This document shows, piece by piece, positions 37,239-46,039 of a DNA stretch of 58,121 bases (positions within the stretch are counted from its first letter, which is position 1; every line of letters starts with the position of its first letter). The position numbers were made by a program, and so were the translations under genes. Location of the stretch: NCBI GenBank assembly GCA_016793115.1, contig JAEUIN010000238.1, positions 1 through 58,121 of the forward strand, given 5' to 3'. The notes beneath the pieces are model-generated. The model made no database searches. It saw only the letters and a program-made list of their open reading frames with translations, and was not told the DNA's origin. Origin of the DNA: Planctomycetaceae bacterium. GTDB taxonomy: Bacteria > Planctomycetota > Planctomycetia > Pirellulales > PNKZ01.

Positions 37239-38618
37239 ATGCCTCTGCTAATCCGTAACGGCGAAGTCGTCACCGCCTCTCTGCGGCGATCCGCCGACGT
37301 GCTCTGCGACGGCGAGTCGATCGTGGACGTCGGACCTAACCTTGCCGTGCCCGCAGGGGCGGATGTCATCGACGCCGGCGGGAAGTACGTGTTTCCCGGA
37401 TTCATCGACCCGCACGTCCACATCCACCTTCCCTTTATGGGAACGTCGGCAAAAGACACGTACACGACGGCGAGCCGTGCCGCGCTCGTCGGCGGTACGA
37501 CGACGCTGATCGAAATGGTTTGCCCTGGGCGAAGCGACGATCCCTGGGACGCGTATCAACTTTGGAAGGGGAAAGCGGCCGGCACGTCGGCCTGCGACTA
37601 CGCCTTCCATATGGGTGTTACACGGTTCGATGCGGCGACACCGGCCGTACTTGAGCGCGTCGTCGCCGACGGTACGTCGTCGTTCAAGGTTTTTCTTGCG
37701 TATAAAGGAGCCTTCGGCATCGACGACGCCGAGCTCTATCAAACGTTGGAGCTTGCCCAACGCCTGGGCGTGATCGTGACCGCGCATTGCGAAAACGCCG
37801 AGGTCGTCGCTCGGCTTCAACAGCGCCTTCTCGCCGAAGGTAAAACCGGACCGGAGTGGCATGAGCCGTCGCGACCTACGGCGGTGGAAGCAGAAGGAGT
37901 GCATCACTTGGCGACGTTCGCCGCCCTGACCGGCGCGCATGTCTACGTCGTTCATACTTCCTGCGAAGAGGCGCTCCGTGAGGCCGCCGCGGCGCGCGAG
38001 CGCGGCATGAAGCTTTGGGTCGAAACAGTCGCGCCCTATTTAGTGCTGGATCGGTCGTACGCCGAACAGCCGGCGTTCGAAGGGGCGAAGTATGTGATGA
38101 GTCCTCCGCTGCGCGAGCTGCGACATCAAGACGTCATCTGGGATGCGCTCGCCTCCGGCCTCATCAGCACCGTGGCGACGGATCATGCGCCGTTCGACTT
38201 CATCGGCCAGAAAGAAATGGGGCGCGGCGACTTTACGAAGATTCCCAACGGCATCCCGAGCGTCGAGAACCGAGTGCAGTTGCTCTATACCTACGGCGTC
38301 GCTCGGGGCCGGCTCGACCTGCTGCGATTCGTCGAGGTCGCCTCGACGCAGGCCGCCGAATTGTTCGGCCTCGCACCGCGCAAGGGAACGATTGCTCCCG
38401 GCGCCGACGCCGATCTGGTTGTTTGGGATCCAAGTTTTCGCGGCGTCATTTCCGCAACGACTCAGGAGATGAACGTCGACTATAGTGCGTTCGAAGGATG
38501 GCCGATCGAAGGCCGGGCCGACTTGGTGACCGTTCGCGGTCGAATTCAGGTCCGCGACGGTAAATTTGTCGGCGACACGACGCACGGTCGGTATTTGCCA
38601 CGCAAGCCGACACACTAG
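37239..38618 (+). CDS. Dihydropyrimidinase (D-hydantoinase family)
   Basis: 459 residues, the family's usual length. Binuclear zinc site: GFIDPHVHIH with His59 and His61, the carboxylated Lys150 in SSFKVFLAYKG, His183 in TAHCEN, a further His in VVHTS and Asp in ATDHAP. The stereochemistry loop residues and the C-terminal beta-sandwich with GADADLVVWDP are present. It opens the dihydrouracil or dihydrothymine ring to the N-carbamoyl-beta-amino acid, step 2 of reductive pyrimidine catabolism. Neighbouring genes supply the other steps. The stop is 35 bases before the SGNH-like pseudogene. Confidence 0.93.
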   Translation: MPLLIRNGEVVTASLRRSADVLCDGESIVDVGPNLAVPAGADVIDAGGKYVFPGFIDPHVHIHLPFMGTSAKDTYTTASRAALVGGTTTLIEMVCPGRSDDPWDAYQLWKGKAAGTSACDYAFHMGVTRFDAATPAVLERVVADGTSSFKVFLAYKGAFGIDDAELYQTLELAQRLGVIVTAHCENAEVVARLQQRLLAEGKTGPEWHEPSRPTAVEAEGVHHLATFAALTGAHVYVVHTSCEEALREAAAARERGMKLWVETVAPYLVLDRSYAEQPAFEGAKYVMSPPLRELRHQDVIWDALASGLISTVATDHAPFDFIGQKEMGRGDFTKIPNGIPSVENRVQLLYTYGVARGRLDLLRFVEVASTQAAELFGLAPRKGTIAPGADADLVVWDPSFRGVISATTQEMNVDYSAFEGWPIEGRADLVTVRGRIQVRDGKFVGDTTHGRYLPRKPTH

Positions 38619-38653
38619 CTTTCACCATTTATATACGACGCCGATTCTAACCG

Positions 38654-39532
38654 ATGAAAACAAACCATACCCATTCCGGCGTCCACAAACCGATCGTCGC
38701 TCTGATGATCGCCTTAAGTTTTGGTCCGGTATTGCAGGCCCCGGCGCAGGACACGGCGCGATCGCCGATGCCGTCGGGCGTCCGCATTTTCTTCACCGGC
38801 CATAGCTTCCATATGTTCGTGCCGAAGTTGATGGACAAAGTCGTCGTCGCCGCGGGCATCGACGGGCATAAACTTGTCGGCGTTCAGGGAATCGGCGGCT
38901 CACGAACGATTCAGCATTGGGACAAGCCCGACGCGGAGAACAAAGCCAAGGCTGCGCTGAAGACCGGCGAAGTCGACGTTTTCACCATGGCTCCGCATGT
39001 GCTAATTCCGGACGAAGGGATTACGAACTTCGTCGCACTCGGTCTGCAACATAATCCGCAAATGCGGTTCTACGTGCAGGCCTCGTGGTTTCCCTTCGAC
39101 GTGCCGGACGCCGAAAAGCGCATCCGCGACAATTCCCGGCGCGATACGATGCAGATTCCTGAGTTACAGGCGGCCGTCGACGGCTGGCGATCCAAACTCG
39201 AAGCCTAGATTGATGAGCTCAACAAGAAGCACGGCCGCACCGCTGTCTTCATCGTGTCGGCAGGCGACGCGGTCGTCAGACTGCGTGAGCGCATCATCGC
39301 CGGCAAATTCCCGGGGATCACCAAGCAATCGGAACTGTTTCGCGATCCGATCGGCCACGGTCTTGCGCACGTGACGGCCTTGGTCACGTACTGTAACTAC
39401 GCGGCGATTTACCGCACGAGTCCCGTCGGATTGAAAGTCGGCTTCCCCGACATCGACGCGGCGCAAGACAAGGTGCTGCAGGAGATCGCCTGGGAAACGG
39501 TCTCAAATTATAAGTATGCGGGTGTGAAGTAG
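38654..39532 (+). pseudogene. SGNH/GDSL-like secreted protein interrupted by an in-frame TAG
   Basis: A single reading frame of 293 codons including the final stop, with one internal TAG at codon 185 (39206-39208). The first part (184 residues) has a signal peptide and a GHSFHMFV segment resembling SGNH block I with Ser; the second part after the TAG has no start with a ribosome binding site near the break but carries DPIGHGLAHVTALVTYCNYAAIYR, the block V Asp-x-x-His region needed for activity. Codon use and GC character look equally coding on both sides. So the gene is a recent nonsense mutant, a sequencing error, or read through. It sits between the dihydropyrimidinase and preA-like genes. 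Confidence 0.8.
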
Positions 39533-39544
39533 ACCGCGTCAGCC

Positions 39545-40672
39545 TTACCCTCGAGCCAACGCGTCGGATTGTTTCACAAACTCCTCGCCGGTCCATTCGT
39601 GATCGGCTCGGACGACCTCGGACTTGGCCGCGGCTTTCGCCTTTTGCCGGGCCGCCGCTTGGCGTTCGACCAAGTCGTGGTGCGACGTGAAGTATTGCAA
39701 GCTATGGCCGCGGAAGTCGGCGATCGAATTGAAGCCGTGCTTATCCATGAAAGCCGAGAGTTCATCGCACATTTCCCGCGCACAACGGTAGCCGACTTTC
39801 ATGACATACGTGCAAACCTGCACTGTATTGCAACCCAGCAAAATGAACTGCGCCGCGTCGCGGCCGCTCTCCACGCCGCCGATGCCGGACAAGGTGCGTC
39901 CCGAAAATTCGCTTTTGATGAGCTGCGCGACTTCCATCGCCATCCTCAGCGCAATGGGCAAGATCGCTTTCGAAGAATAGCCGCCGGGCGTCGTATAGCC
40001 CTCAACGCTCGGCTCCGGCCGAAGCGTCTCAAGATCGACGCCGATTACGCTGCGAATCGTATTGATCGCGCTGATCCCATGGCAACCGACCCTTAACGCC
40101 GCGCGGCTCGGTTCTTCGATATGGGTGACGTTCGGCGTCATCTTAGCCCAGACGGGCACTTTCGCCGCGCTCATCACCCACCGGCAAACTTCTTCCAAGA
40201 TCTCCGGGTTTTCGCCCATCGCAGAACCCATCCGGCGTTCCGGCAAGCCGTGTGGGCAAGAGAAATTGCACTCCAACGCGTCGACGCCGGCCGCTTGGCA
40301 GCGCTCGACGATCTCCACCCAAGCATCCTTGCGATACTCTTCCATGATCGAACCGACTAAGACACGCTCGGGGTACCTGTCTTTGATTTGCTTAAACTCG
40401 TCGATCCACACGTTGAAGTCGCGATCGCTGATCAACTCGATGTTTTCCCAGCCGATGATTTCTTGCGACGTGCCGGTCCGCAGTCGTCCGTAGCGCGGCT
40501 GCACGTTGACGACTTTCGACGCGTCGAGGCTAACCGTCTTGCAAACGACGGCCCCCCACCCTTCGTCGAAAGCCTTGCCGATGACGTTCGCGTTCGTACC
40601 GGGCGGACCCGAGGCGATGACGAGCGGGTTGGGAAGTTTGAGACCGTCGACAACGACTGAAAGATCGGCCAT
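39545..40672 (-). CDS. preA: PreA-like dihydropyrimidine dehydrogenase (FMN domain only)
   Basis: 375 residues. Dihydroorotate-dehydrogenase-type TIM barrel with ASGPPGTNANVIGKAF, LECNFSCPHGLPERRMGSAMGENPE, KMTPNVTHI, AINTIRS and ISGIGG-like phosphate-binding SGIGGVESGRDAAQF. This is the pyrimidine-reducing, FMN-binding half of dihydropyrimidine dehydrogenase, step 1 of the pathway. Two oddities: the C-terminal 4Fe-4S ferredoxin domain of E. coli-type PreA is absent, replaced by an Ala/Lys-rich tail; and the loop that holds the catalytic Cys of mammalian DPD (MGLACG) reads MGSAMG. No PreT partner is in the window. It is third in a minus-strand operon, 25 bases behind the aminotransferase. Confidence 0.85.
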   Translation of the reverse strand: MADLSVVVDGLKLPNPLVIASGPPGTNANVIGKAFDEGWGAVVCKTVSLDASKVVNVQPRYGRLRTGTSQEIIGWENIELISDRDFNVWIDEFKQIKDRYPERVLVGSIMEEYRKDAWVEIVERCQAAGVDALECNFSCPHGLPERRMGSAMGENPEILEEVCRWVMSAAKVPVWAKMTPNVTHIEEPSRAALRVGCHGISAINTIRSVIGVDLETLRPEPSVEGYTTPGGYSSKAILPIALRMAMEVAQLIKSEFSGRTLSGIGGVESGRDAAQFILLGCNTVQVCTYVMKVGYRCAREMCDELSAFMDKHGFNSIADFRGHSLQYFTSHHDLVERQAAARQKAKAAAKSEVVRADHEWTGEEFVKQSDALARG

Positions 40673-40697
40673 GAGAATGCGATTACGGAAGTGGGTC

Positions 40698-42077
40698 TTA
40701 GTTGAGTTGTTTCATCGTCGTCAGAACTTCGTCGAGGCAGTCGACGAGAAAATCGGCATCATCGGTCGTCAGACACATCGGCGGTTTGATCCGAAGCACA
40801 TTGCCGAACAGCCCGCCTTTACCGAGCAGCAGGCCGCGTTCCTTGCAGAGCTCCAAGACGTCACCGGCTTCTTTTGTCGCCGGCTCCTTGGTTTTACGAT
40901 CCCGCACCAGCTCGACGCCGAGCATCAATCCGAGGCCGCGTACTTCGCCGATCAGCGGTTGCCGCTCTTGAAGGGCAAGCAATCGCTCCTTTAAGCTGGC
41001 GCCGACACTTTTGACGTTCTCCTGAATGCCTTCACGATCGATCACTTCCAGCGTCGCCAAGCCTTGCGTCATGGAGATCGGATTGCCGCCGAATGTGTTG
41101 AAATGCACCCGATTTTTCATCGTCGCCGCGATCGCCGGCGTCGTCGTGCAGGCGGCGAGCGGAGCACCGTTGCCGATTCCCTTGGCCATCGTCACCATGT
41201 CGGGAACGACGTCCCAATTCTGAAAGCCCCAGTAGTGTTCACCGGTTCGGACGAACCCGGCCTGTACTTCGTCGGCGATGCATAATCCGCCGTATTTGCG
41301 CACGATGTCGTACACGATTTGGAAGTAACCGGCGGGCGGCGTCACCGCGCCACCGACTCCTTGAATCGTCTCGGCGATGAACGCCGCCGGCTCACCCGAA
41401 GTTTCATAACGAATCACGTTCTCGACATCGTGCGCGCATTTCAGCCCGCACGCCGGATAGTTGAGGCCGTAGGGGCAGCGATAACAATAAGGGACCGGCG
41501 CGTGTTTCACGTTAGCGGGCGGATTGCTCTTAAACTTCCAGGTGCCGACGGCCGTCAGCCCCATCGTGGCGGAAGTGCCGCCGTGATAGGCATTACGCAA
41601 GGCGATAATCTCGTTGCGACCGGTGTGTTCGCGGGCCATTAGCAATGCGACTTCATTTGCTTCACTGCCGGAATTCGTGAAATAAGTAACGCTGAGGTCG
41701 CTTTCCGACGGCATGTGCTCAGCCAATGCCTTGCCGAATAGCCCAATCGTCGGATGGAGATAGATCGTCGTCGTGTGTTGCAATTTGCCGATCTGGTCGC
41801 GAACCCGTTCCGCGATCGCCGGATGACAATGCCCGACGGAAACGGTCACGATTCCGGCGAAAGCATCGAGGTAACGCTTGCCGGTTTCATCCCAGAGATA
41901 CTGCATCGAACCTTCGACGATCATCAGCGGATCACGATAATACGTGATCAATCCCGGCGTGAGATACGACCGCCGAAGTGCAAGCACCTCCTCTTTCGAA
42001 GGTCCGTCATAGCCGGCGGGACGATGATCGCACGGCGGCAACCTTGGCTGAAACGAAGGCTGTTGGGGGTCGGACAT
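40698..42077 (-). CDS. Class III aminotransferase (AGXT2 / beta-alanine aminotransferase type)
   Basis: 459 residues, PLP fold-type I. PLP-binding elements: NSGSEANEVALLMAREHTG, the DEVQAGFVRTG motif with the ring-stacking Asp, and the Schiff-base Lys in VTMAKGIGNG. The C-terminus (RIKPPMCLTTDDADFLVDCLDEVL) is typical of AGXT2-like enzymes. In this cluster it would convert beta-alanine or beta-aminoisobutyrate to malonate or methylmalonate semialdehyde, step 4. It lies 12 bases after the dehydrogenase that uses its product. Confidence 0.92.
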   Translation of the reverse strand: MSDPQQPSFQPRLPPCDHRPAGYDGPSKEEVLALRRSYLTPGLITYYRDPLMIVEGSMQYLWDETGKRYLDAFAGIVTVSVGHCHPAIAERVRDQIGKLQHTTTIYLHPTIGLFGKALAEHMPSESDLSVTYFTNSGSEANEVALLMAREHTGRNEIIALRNAYHGGTSATMGLTAVGTWKFKSNPPANVKHAPVPYCYRCPYGLNYPACGLKCAHDVENVIRYETSGEPAAFIAETIQGVGGAVTPPAGYFQIVYDIVRKYGGLCIADEVQAGFVRTGEHYWGFQNWDVVPDMVTMAKGIGNGAPLAACTTTPAIAATMKNRVHFNTFGGNPISMTQGLATLEVIDREGIQENVKSVGASLKERLLALQERQPLIGEVRGLGLMLGVELVRDRKTKEPATKEAGDVLELCKERGLLLGKGGLFGNVLRIKPPMCLTTDDADFLVDCLDEVLTTMKQLN

Positions 42078-42089
42078 CGCGCCGCTCCT

Positions 42090-43598
42090 TTACTTGCCGG
42101 CGGCCTTGGATTTCCAAATCGGATCGGCGTGGCTTTCGTCGGCCGAAGCAAACCAGCGCGTCATCGTCATCTTCTGCTGAGTGTAAAACTGCACGCCTTC
42201 CATGCCCTGCATGTGAAGATCGCCGAAGAACGATTTGTTCCAGCCGGTAAATGGAAACCAGGCCATTGGAGCCGGCACGCCGACATTAACGCCGATCATG
42301 CCGGCATTAAAATGCCGCTTGAACTGCCGGGCCGCAAAACCGCTTCTCGTGAAAATCACCGCGCCATTGCCGTAATCGCACTGCTTGCCGAGCGCCAGAG
42401 CTTCGTCGAGATCTCCGGTACGAATCACGGAGAGGACCGGGCCGAAGATTTCTTCCCTTGCCAGCCGCATCGTCGGCACGACGCGATCGACGACGCTCGG
42501 ACCGAGCAGAAACCCATCGCCCGGTAGATCGAAGGCTCGCCCATCGAGCGCCACCTCAGCCCCTTCGTTTTTGGCCGTATCGAGATAGGTCGCCACACGG
42601 TCGCGGTGTTCGCGCGTGATCAGCGGTCCCATGTCGACGGTCGCACCGCCGTCGGTCGCGCCGACGCGCATCGCCTTGCCCACTTTGCACAAACCGTCGA
42701 CCAAGTCGTCGGCGATTCGCCCCACCGGCACGGCCACACTGCCCGCCATACACCGCTCGCCCGCGCAGCCGAAAGCCGAAGCCTGCAACGCCCGCACGGC
42801 TTGATCTAGATCGGCGTCGGGCATGATCAGGATATGATTCTTCGCACCGCCGGCCGATTGCACGCGTTTGCCGTAGGCCGTACCCACCTCGTAGATATAC
42901 TTCGCCACGCCCGTCGAGCCGACGAATGAGACGGCGCGGACTTGCGGATGAGTGAGCAACGCGTCGACGGCGACCTTATCGCCGTGGACCACATTGAAGA
43001 CACCCGGCGGCAATCCGGCCTCGCTCAACAACTCGGCGAGCCGCAGCGCGGATTGCGGTACCTTTTCCGACGGCTTGAGCACAAACGTGTTACCGCACGC
43101 GATTGCGACGGGAAACATCCACATCGGCACCATGGCCGGGAAGTTGAACGGCGTAATGCCGACGCACACGCCGACGGCATGGCGACTTGTCTCGCAATCG
43201 ACATTGGTCGCAATGTTCTCCAGCGACTGTCCCATCAGCAAACTGGGAATACCGCAAGCGAACTCGACCATTTCGAGGCCGCGCTGCATTTCGGCGCGGG
43301 CCTCCGCGAAAGTCTTGCCGTGTTCGCGCGTGACGAGCGCCGCAAGTTCTTCGAATTGCGTAGCAAGCATTTCGCGATAGCGGAACATGACGCGTGCCCG
43401 CTCGACAGGCGGTGTCTCACGCCAAGCAGGTAAGGCGCGAGCCGAGGATTCGACCGCGCGTTCGATTTCGTGCGAAGCGCAGAGCGGCACCTCGGCCAAC
43501 GGTCTGCCGGTCGAGGGATTAAACGTCGTCGACGTGCGTTCGGCCTCGGAAACGTACTGCGCGCCGTCGATCCAGAGTGCAACCCGCTCCAAAGACAT
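42090..43598 (-). CDS. mmsA: CoA-acylating methylmalonate-semialdehyde dehydrogenase
   Basis: About 502 residues. ATG 43598 is chosen for GGAAGGAG 5 bases upstream, over the GTG 12 codons earlier. Aldehyde dehydrogenase superfamily, MMSDH branch: GITPFNFPAMVPMWMFP, NAD site around FVGSTGVAKYIYE, and the active-site Cys in FGCAGERCMAGS, a hallmark of the CoA-dependent enzymes. It makes acetyl-CoA or propionyl-CoA with CO2 release, the last step of uracil/thymine or valine catabolism. It is first in a minus-strand operon with the aminotransferase and preA genes. Confidence 0.94.
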   Translation of the reverse strand: MSLERVALWIDGAQYVSEAERTSTTFNPSTGRPLAEVPLCASHEIERAVESSARALPAWRETPPVERARVMFRYREMLATQFEELAALVTREHGKTFAEARAEMQRGLEMVEFACGIPSLLMGQSLENIATNVDCETSRHAVGVCVGITPFNFPAMVPMWMFPVAIACGNTFVLKPSEKVPQSALRLAELLSEAGLPPGVFNVVHGDKVAVDALLTHPQVRAVSFVGSTGVAKYIYEVGTAYGKRVQSAGGAKNHILIMPDADLDQAVRALQASAFGCAGERCMAGSVAVPVGRIADDLVDGLCKVGKAMRVGATDGGATVDMGPLITREHRDRVATYLDTAKNEGAEVALDGRAFDLPGDGFLLGPSVVDRVVPTMRLAREEIFGPVLSVIRTGDLDEALALGKQCDYGNGAVIFTRSGFAARQFKRHFNAGMIGVNVGVPAPMAWFPFTGWNKSFFGDLHMQGMEGVQFYTQQKMTMTRWFASADESHADPIWKSKAAGK

Positions 43599-43683
43599 CG
43601 TGGCTCCTTCCGCTTGTCCGTAATTTCGCGACACTTATTATAGGAGCGTTCGTCGCCAAGCGCCAATCAACGAGGACTTTTGC

Positions 43684-44553
43684 ATGTCGAGAATCGTGCG
43701 TGCCGGGCTGATTCAGGCCTTGCTTTGCGAGCCGGCCACGTCGCCCGTCGACAAAATCAAACGGGCCATGATCGACAAACACATAGCGCTCATCGACGAC
43801 GCCGCTAAGAAAGGCGCGGAAGTCGTCTGCCTGCAAGAATTATTCTACGGCCCTTATTTCTGCGCCGAGCAGAACAAGAAATGGTATTCGCTCGTCGAAC
43901 GCGTGCCGGACGGACCCACGATTGAACTCATGCGCGACGTCGCCAAACAGCACGGCATCGTGCTCGTCGTGCCGATCTACGAAGAAGAAATCACCGGGCT
44001 CTACTACAACACGGCCGCCGTGATCGACGCCGACGGCTCGTACCTCGGCAAGTTTCGCAAGATGCATTTGCCGCAGGTCGATCCTGGATTCTGGGAGAAG
44101 TTTTACTTCCGTCCGGGCAACCTCGGCTATCCGGTGTTTAACACGAAGATTGGGCGAGTCGGCGTCTATATCTGCTACGATCGGCACTTTCCCGAAGGCG
44201 CGCGTTGCCTTGGACTGAACGGCGCGGAAATCGTATTCAACCCTTCCGCCACGGTCGCCGGGCTGTCGGAATACCTCTGGAAACTCGAACAGCCGGCGCA
44301 CGCCGCAGCCAACGGCTACTTCGTCGGCGCAATCAACCGCCCCGGTTGGGAAGAGCCTTGGCGAATCGGAGAGTTCTACGGCACAAGTTACTTCTGCGAT
44401 CCGCGCGGCAAGATCGTCGCCGAAGGCTCGCGCGATACCGACGACGTCGTCGTCGCGGATCTCGACTTCGATTTGATCCGCGAAGTTCGCAACACTTGGC
44501 AGTTTTACCGCGATCGTCGACCGGAAACTTACGGTGCCATCACCGCGCCGTAA
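43684..44553 (+). CDS. Beta-ureidopropionase (nitrilase superfamily)
   Basis: 289 residues with the nitrilase triad: Glu52 in LQELFYGPYFCAEQ, Lys126 in GKFRKMHLPQ and Cys164 in YICYDRHFPEGARC. The extended QVDPGFWEKFYFRPG insertion is typical of N-carbamyl-beta-alanine/putrescine amidohydrolases. It hydrolyses N-carbamoyl-beta-alanine to beta-alanine, CO2 and ammonia, step 3. GAGG lies 8 bases before ATG. Transcribed divergently from the mmsA operon (85 bases between starts) and its 3' end overlaps the convergent permease by 14 bases. Confidence 0.94.
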   Translation: MSRIVRAGLIQALLCEPATSPVDKIKRAMIDKHIALIDDAAKKGAEVVCLQELFYGPYFCAEQNKKWYSLVERVPDGPTIELMRDVAKQHGIVLVVPIYEEEITGLYYNTAAVIDADGSYLGKFRKMHLPQVDPGFWEKFYFRPGNLGYPVFNTKIGRVGVYICYDRHFPEGARCLGLNGAEIVFNPSATVAGLSEYLWKLEQPAHAAANGYFVGAINRPGWEEPWRIGEFYGTSYFCDPRGKIVAEGSRDTDDVVVADLDFDLIREVRNTWQFYRDRRPETYGAITAP

Positions 44554-46039
44554 TACTGTTGCGCTTCAACATTCGATCGAGCACGTAGTACGTTGCACCT
44601 GCGATAACGAAGCTTACAAACCACGCGTAGCCGTAGATTGTTTTCCACACCGGTGCCACCGCCGACTCGTCGACCAGTTTCGCCGCGGCGAGAAACCCGG
44701 GAAGACAAGGAGCGATACCGGCGAGCATCGCGATCAGCGCTGATCGGTGGAATCCGCCCGCATACCAGTACGGCCCGGAACGCCGATAAAGTCCCGCTAA
44801 ATCCAGCGCGGTGCGGCGCACGAAATAGTAATCGGCAATCAGCACGCCGCCGATCGCGCCGAGCAAGAGTGAGTAGCCGATGAGCCAAGCGTCGATATAC
44901 ACCGCAGAATTCTCCAACAGTCGCCACGGCTGAGCGGCGATGCCGAGTACGCCGGTGATGAGCCCGCCCACGCGAAACGAGATTCGCCGCGGCCACAAGT
45001 GCGCGAAATCATTAGCGGGGCTCACAACGTTGGCCGCGATGTTGGTCGCCAAGGTCGCGAGACAAAGCGCCGACATCGCCGCCGCCAAAACGACTTTGTT
45101 CTCGAAACGGGCGAGTAAGACGACGGGATCCCAGATCGTCTCGCCGTAGATTACAATCGTCGCCGACGTCACGGCGACGCCGATGAAGGAATAGAGCCCC
45201 ATCGTCGTCGGCAAGCCGAGCGCTTGGCCGAGCATCTGATCGCGCTGGCTATAAGCGTAGCGACTGAAATCGGGAATATTGAGCGACAGCGTCGCCCAGA
45301 AACTGACATTGGCCGTAAGAGCCGGAACGAAGAACTTCCAGAACTGGCCCGCCTTCTCTCGGCCCGGCTCGAAGGCGGACGGCTGTGTGAGCATCGGGCC
45401 GAAGCCGCCGGCCTCGACATACGCCCAACCGAGCAACAACAATCCCAGCAGAATCAGCAGCGGCGCTTTGATGTTGAGCAAGATCCGGATCGATTCAATT
45501 CCTCGCCATACGACGATCATGTTCAGCGCCCAGAACGCCAGAAAGCAACCTAATTGCGACGTCGTTATTCCTAGGCCGCCAATCCGTTCGGTCGCCGTCA
45601 GCGTCGGAAAAACGGCCGCCAAGAGCGTATGGATGGCCGCGCCGCCGATCCAAGTCTGAATTCCGAACCAGCCGCAAGCCACGAAAGCCCGCAAAAGGGC
45701 GGGCACATTAGCTCCGCGCAGCCCGAATGCGGCCCGACAATAAACCGGGAACGAGATTCCGTATTTCGTTCCCGCGTGAGCGTTCAGCACCATCGGCACG
45801 AGCACGATGCAATTGCCGAGAAAGATCGTCAGTACGGCTTCCCGCCAATTCATTCCTTGTTCGATGAGCCCTGACGCGAGCATGTAGGTGGGGATACAAG
45901 CCGACATGCCGATCCAGAGCGCAGCGATGTCGCGCAATCGCCACTTTCGGGCCGCCGCGCCGATGGGCGCCATATCAGCGCTCCAATACGGCGAAGCGGT
46001 GACGGACTCACGAAGTTCGACAATCTCGTTCAACGTCAT
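44540..46039 (-). CDS. NCS1 family nucleobase/allantoin/hydantoin permease
   Basis: 499 residues with about 12 predicted membrane helices. NCS1 features include the N-terminal YWSADMAPIGAAARKWRLRDIAALWIGM, GISFPVYCRAAFGLRGANVPALLRA and SLNIPDFSRYA, the last in the Na+/substrate region of Mhp1-type proteins. It probably imports uracil, thymine or hydantoin-like compounds for the adjacent catabolic genes, by context. The start codon overlaps the stop of the P-type ATPase by four bases, so they are translationally coupled. The 3' end overlaps the beta-ureidopropionase gene by 14 bases in the opposite direction. Confidence 0.93.
   Translation of the reverse strand: MTLNEIVELRESVTASPYWSADMAPIGAAARKWRLRDIAALWIGMSACIPTYMLASGLIEQGMNWREAVLTIFLGNCIVLVPMVLNAHAGTKYGISFPVYCRAAFGLRGANVPALLRAFVACGWFGIQTWIGGAAIHTLLAAVFPTLTATERIGGLGITTSQLGCFLAFWALNMIVVWRGIESIRILLNIKAPLLILLGLLLLGWAYVEAGGFGPMLTQPSAFEPGREKAGQFWKFFVPALTANVSFWATLSLNIPDFSRYAYSQRDQMLGQALGLPTTMGLYSFIGVAVTSATIVIYGETIWDPVVLLARFENKVVLAAAMSALCLATLATNIAANVVSPANDFAHLWPRRISFRVGGLITGVLGIAAQPWRLLENSAVYIDAWLIGYSLLLGAIGGVLIADYYFVRRTALDLAGLYRRSGPYWYAGGFHRSALIAMLAGIAPCLPGFLAAAKLVDESAVAPVWKTIYGYAWFVSFVIAGATYYVLDRMLKRNSITAR

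Noticed and set aside
39206..39208. Pyrrolysine or other recoding of the TAG codon
   Set aside because: Several genes here end in a lone TAG (for example 54643-53198 and 50568 region neighbours use normal stops), no recoding element was seen, and the SGNH-like family is not known for it. A nonsense mutation or sequencing error is simpler.
37239..44553. Hydantoin-utilisation cluster instead of pyrimidine catabolism
   Set aside because: Hydantoinase and carbamoylase alone would fit, but the aminotransferase, CoA-acylating semialdehyde dehydrogenase and PreA-like enzyme point to beta-alanine and pyrimidine chemistry.
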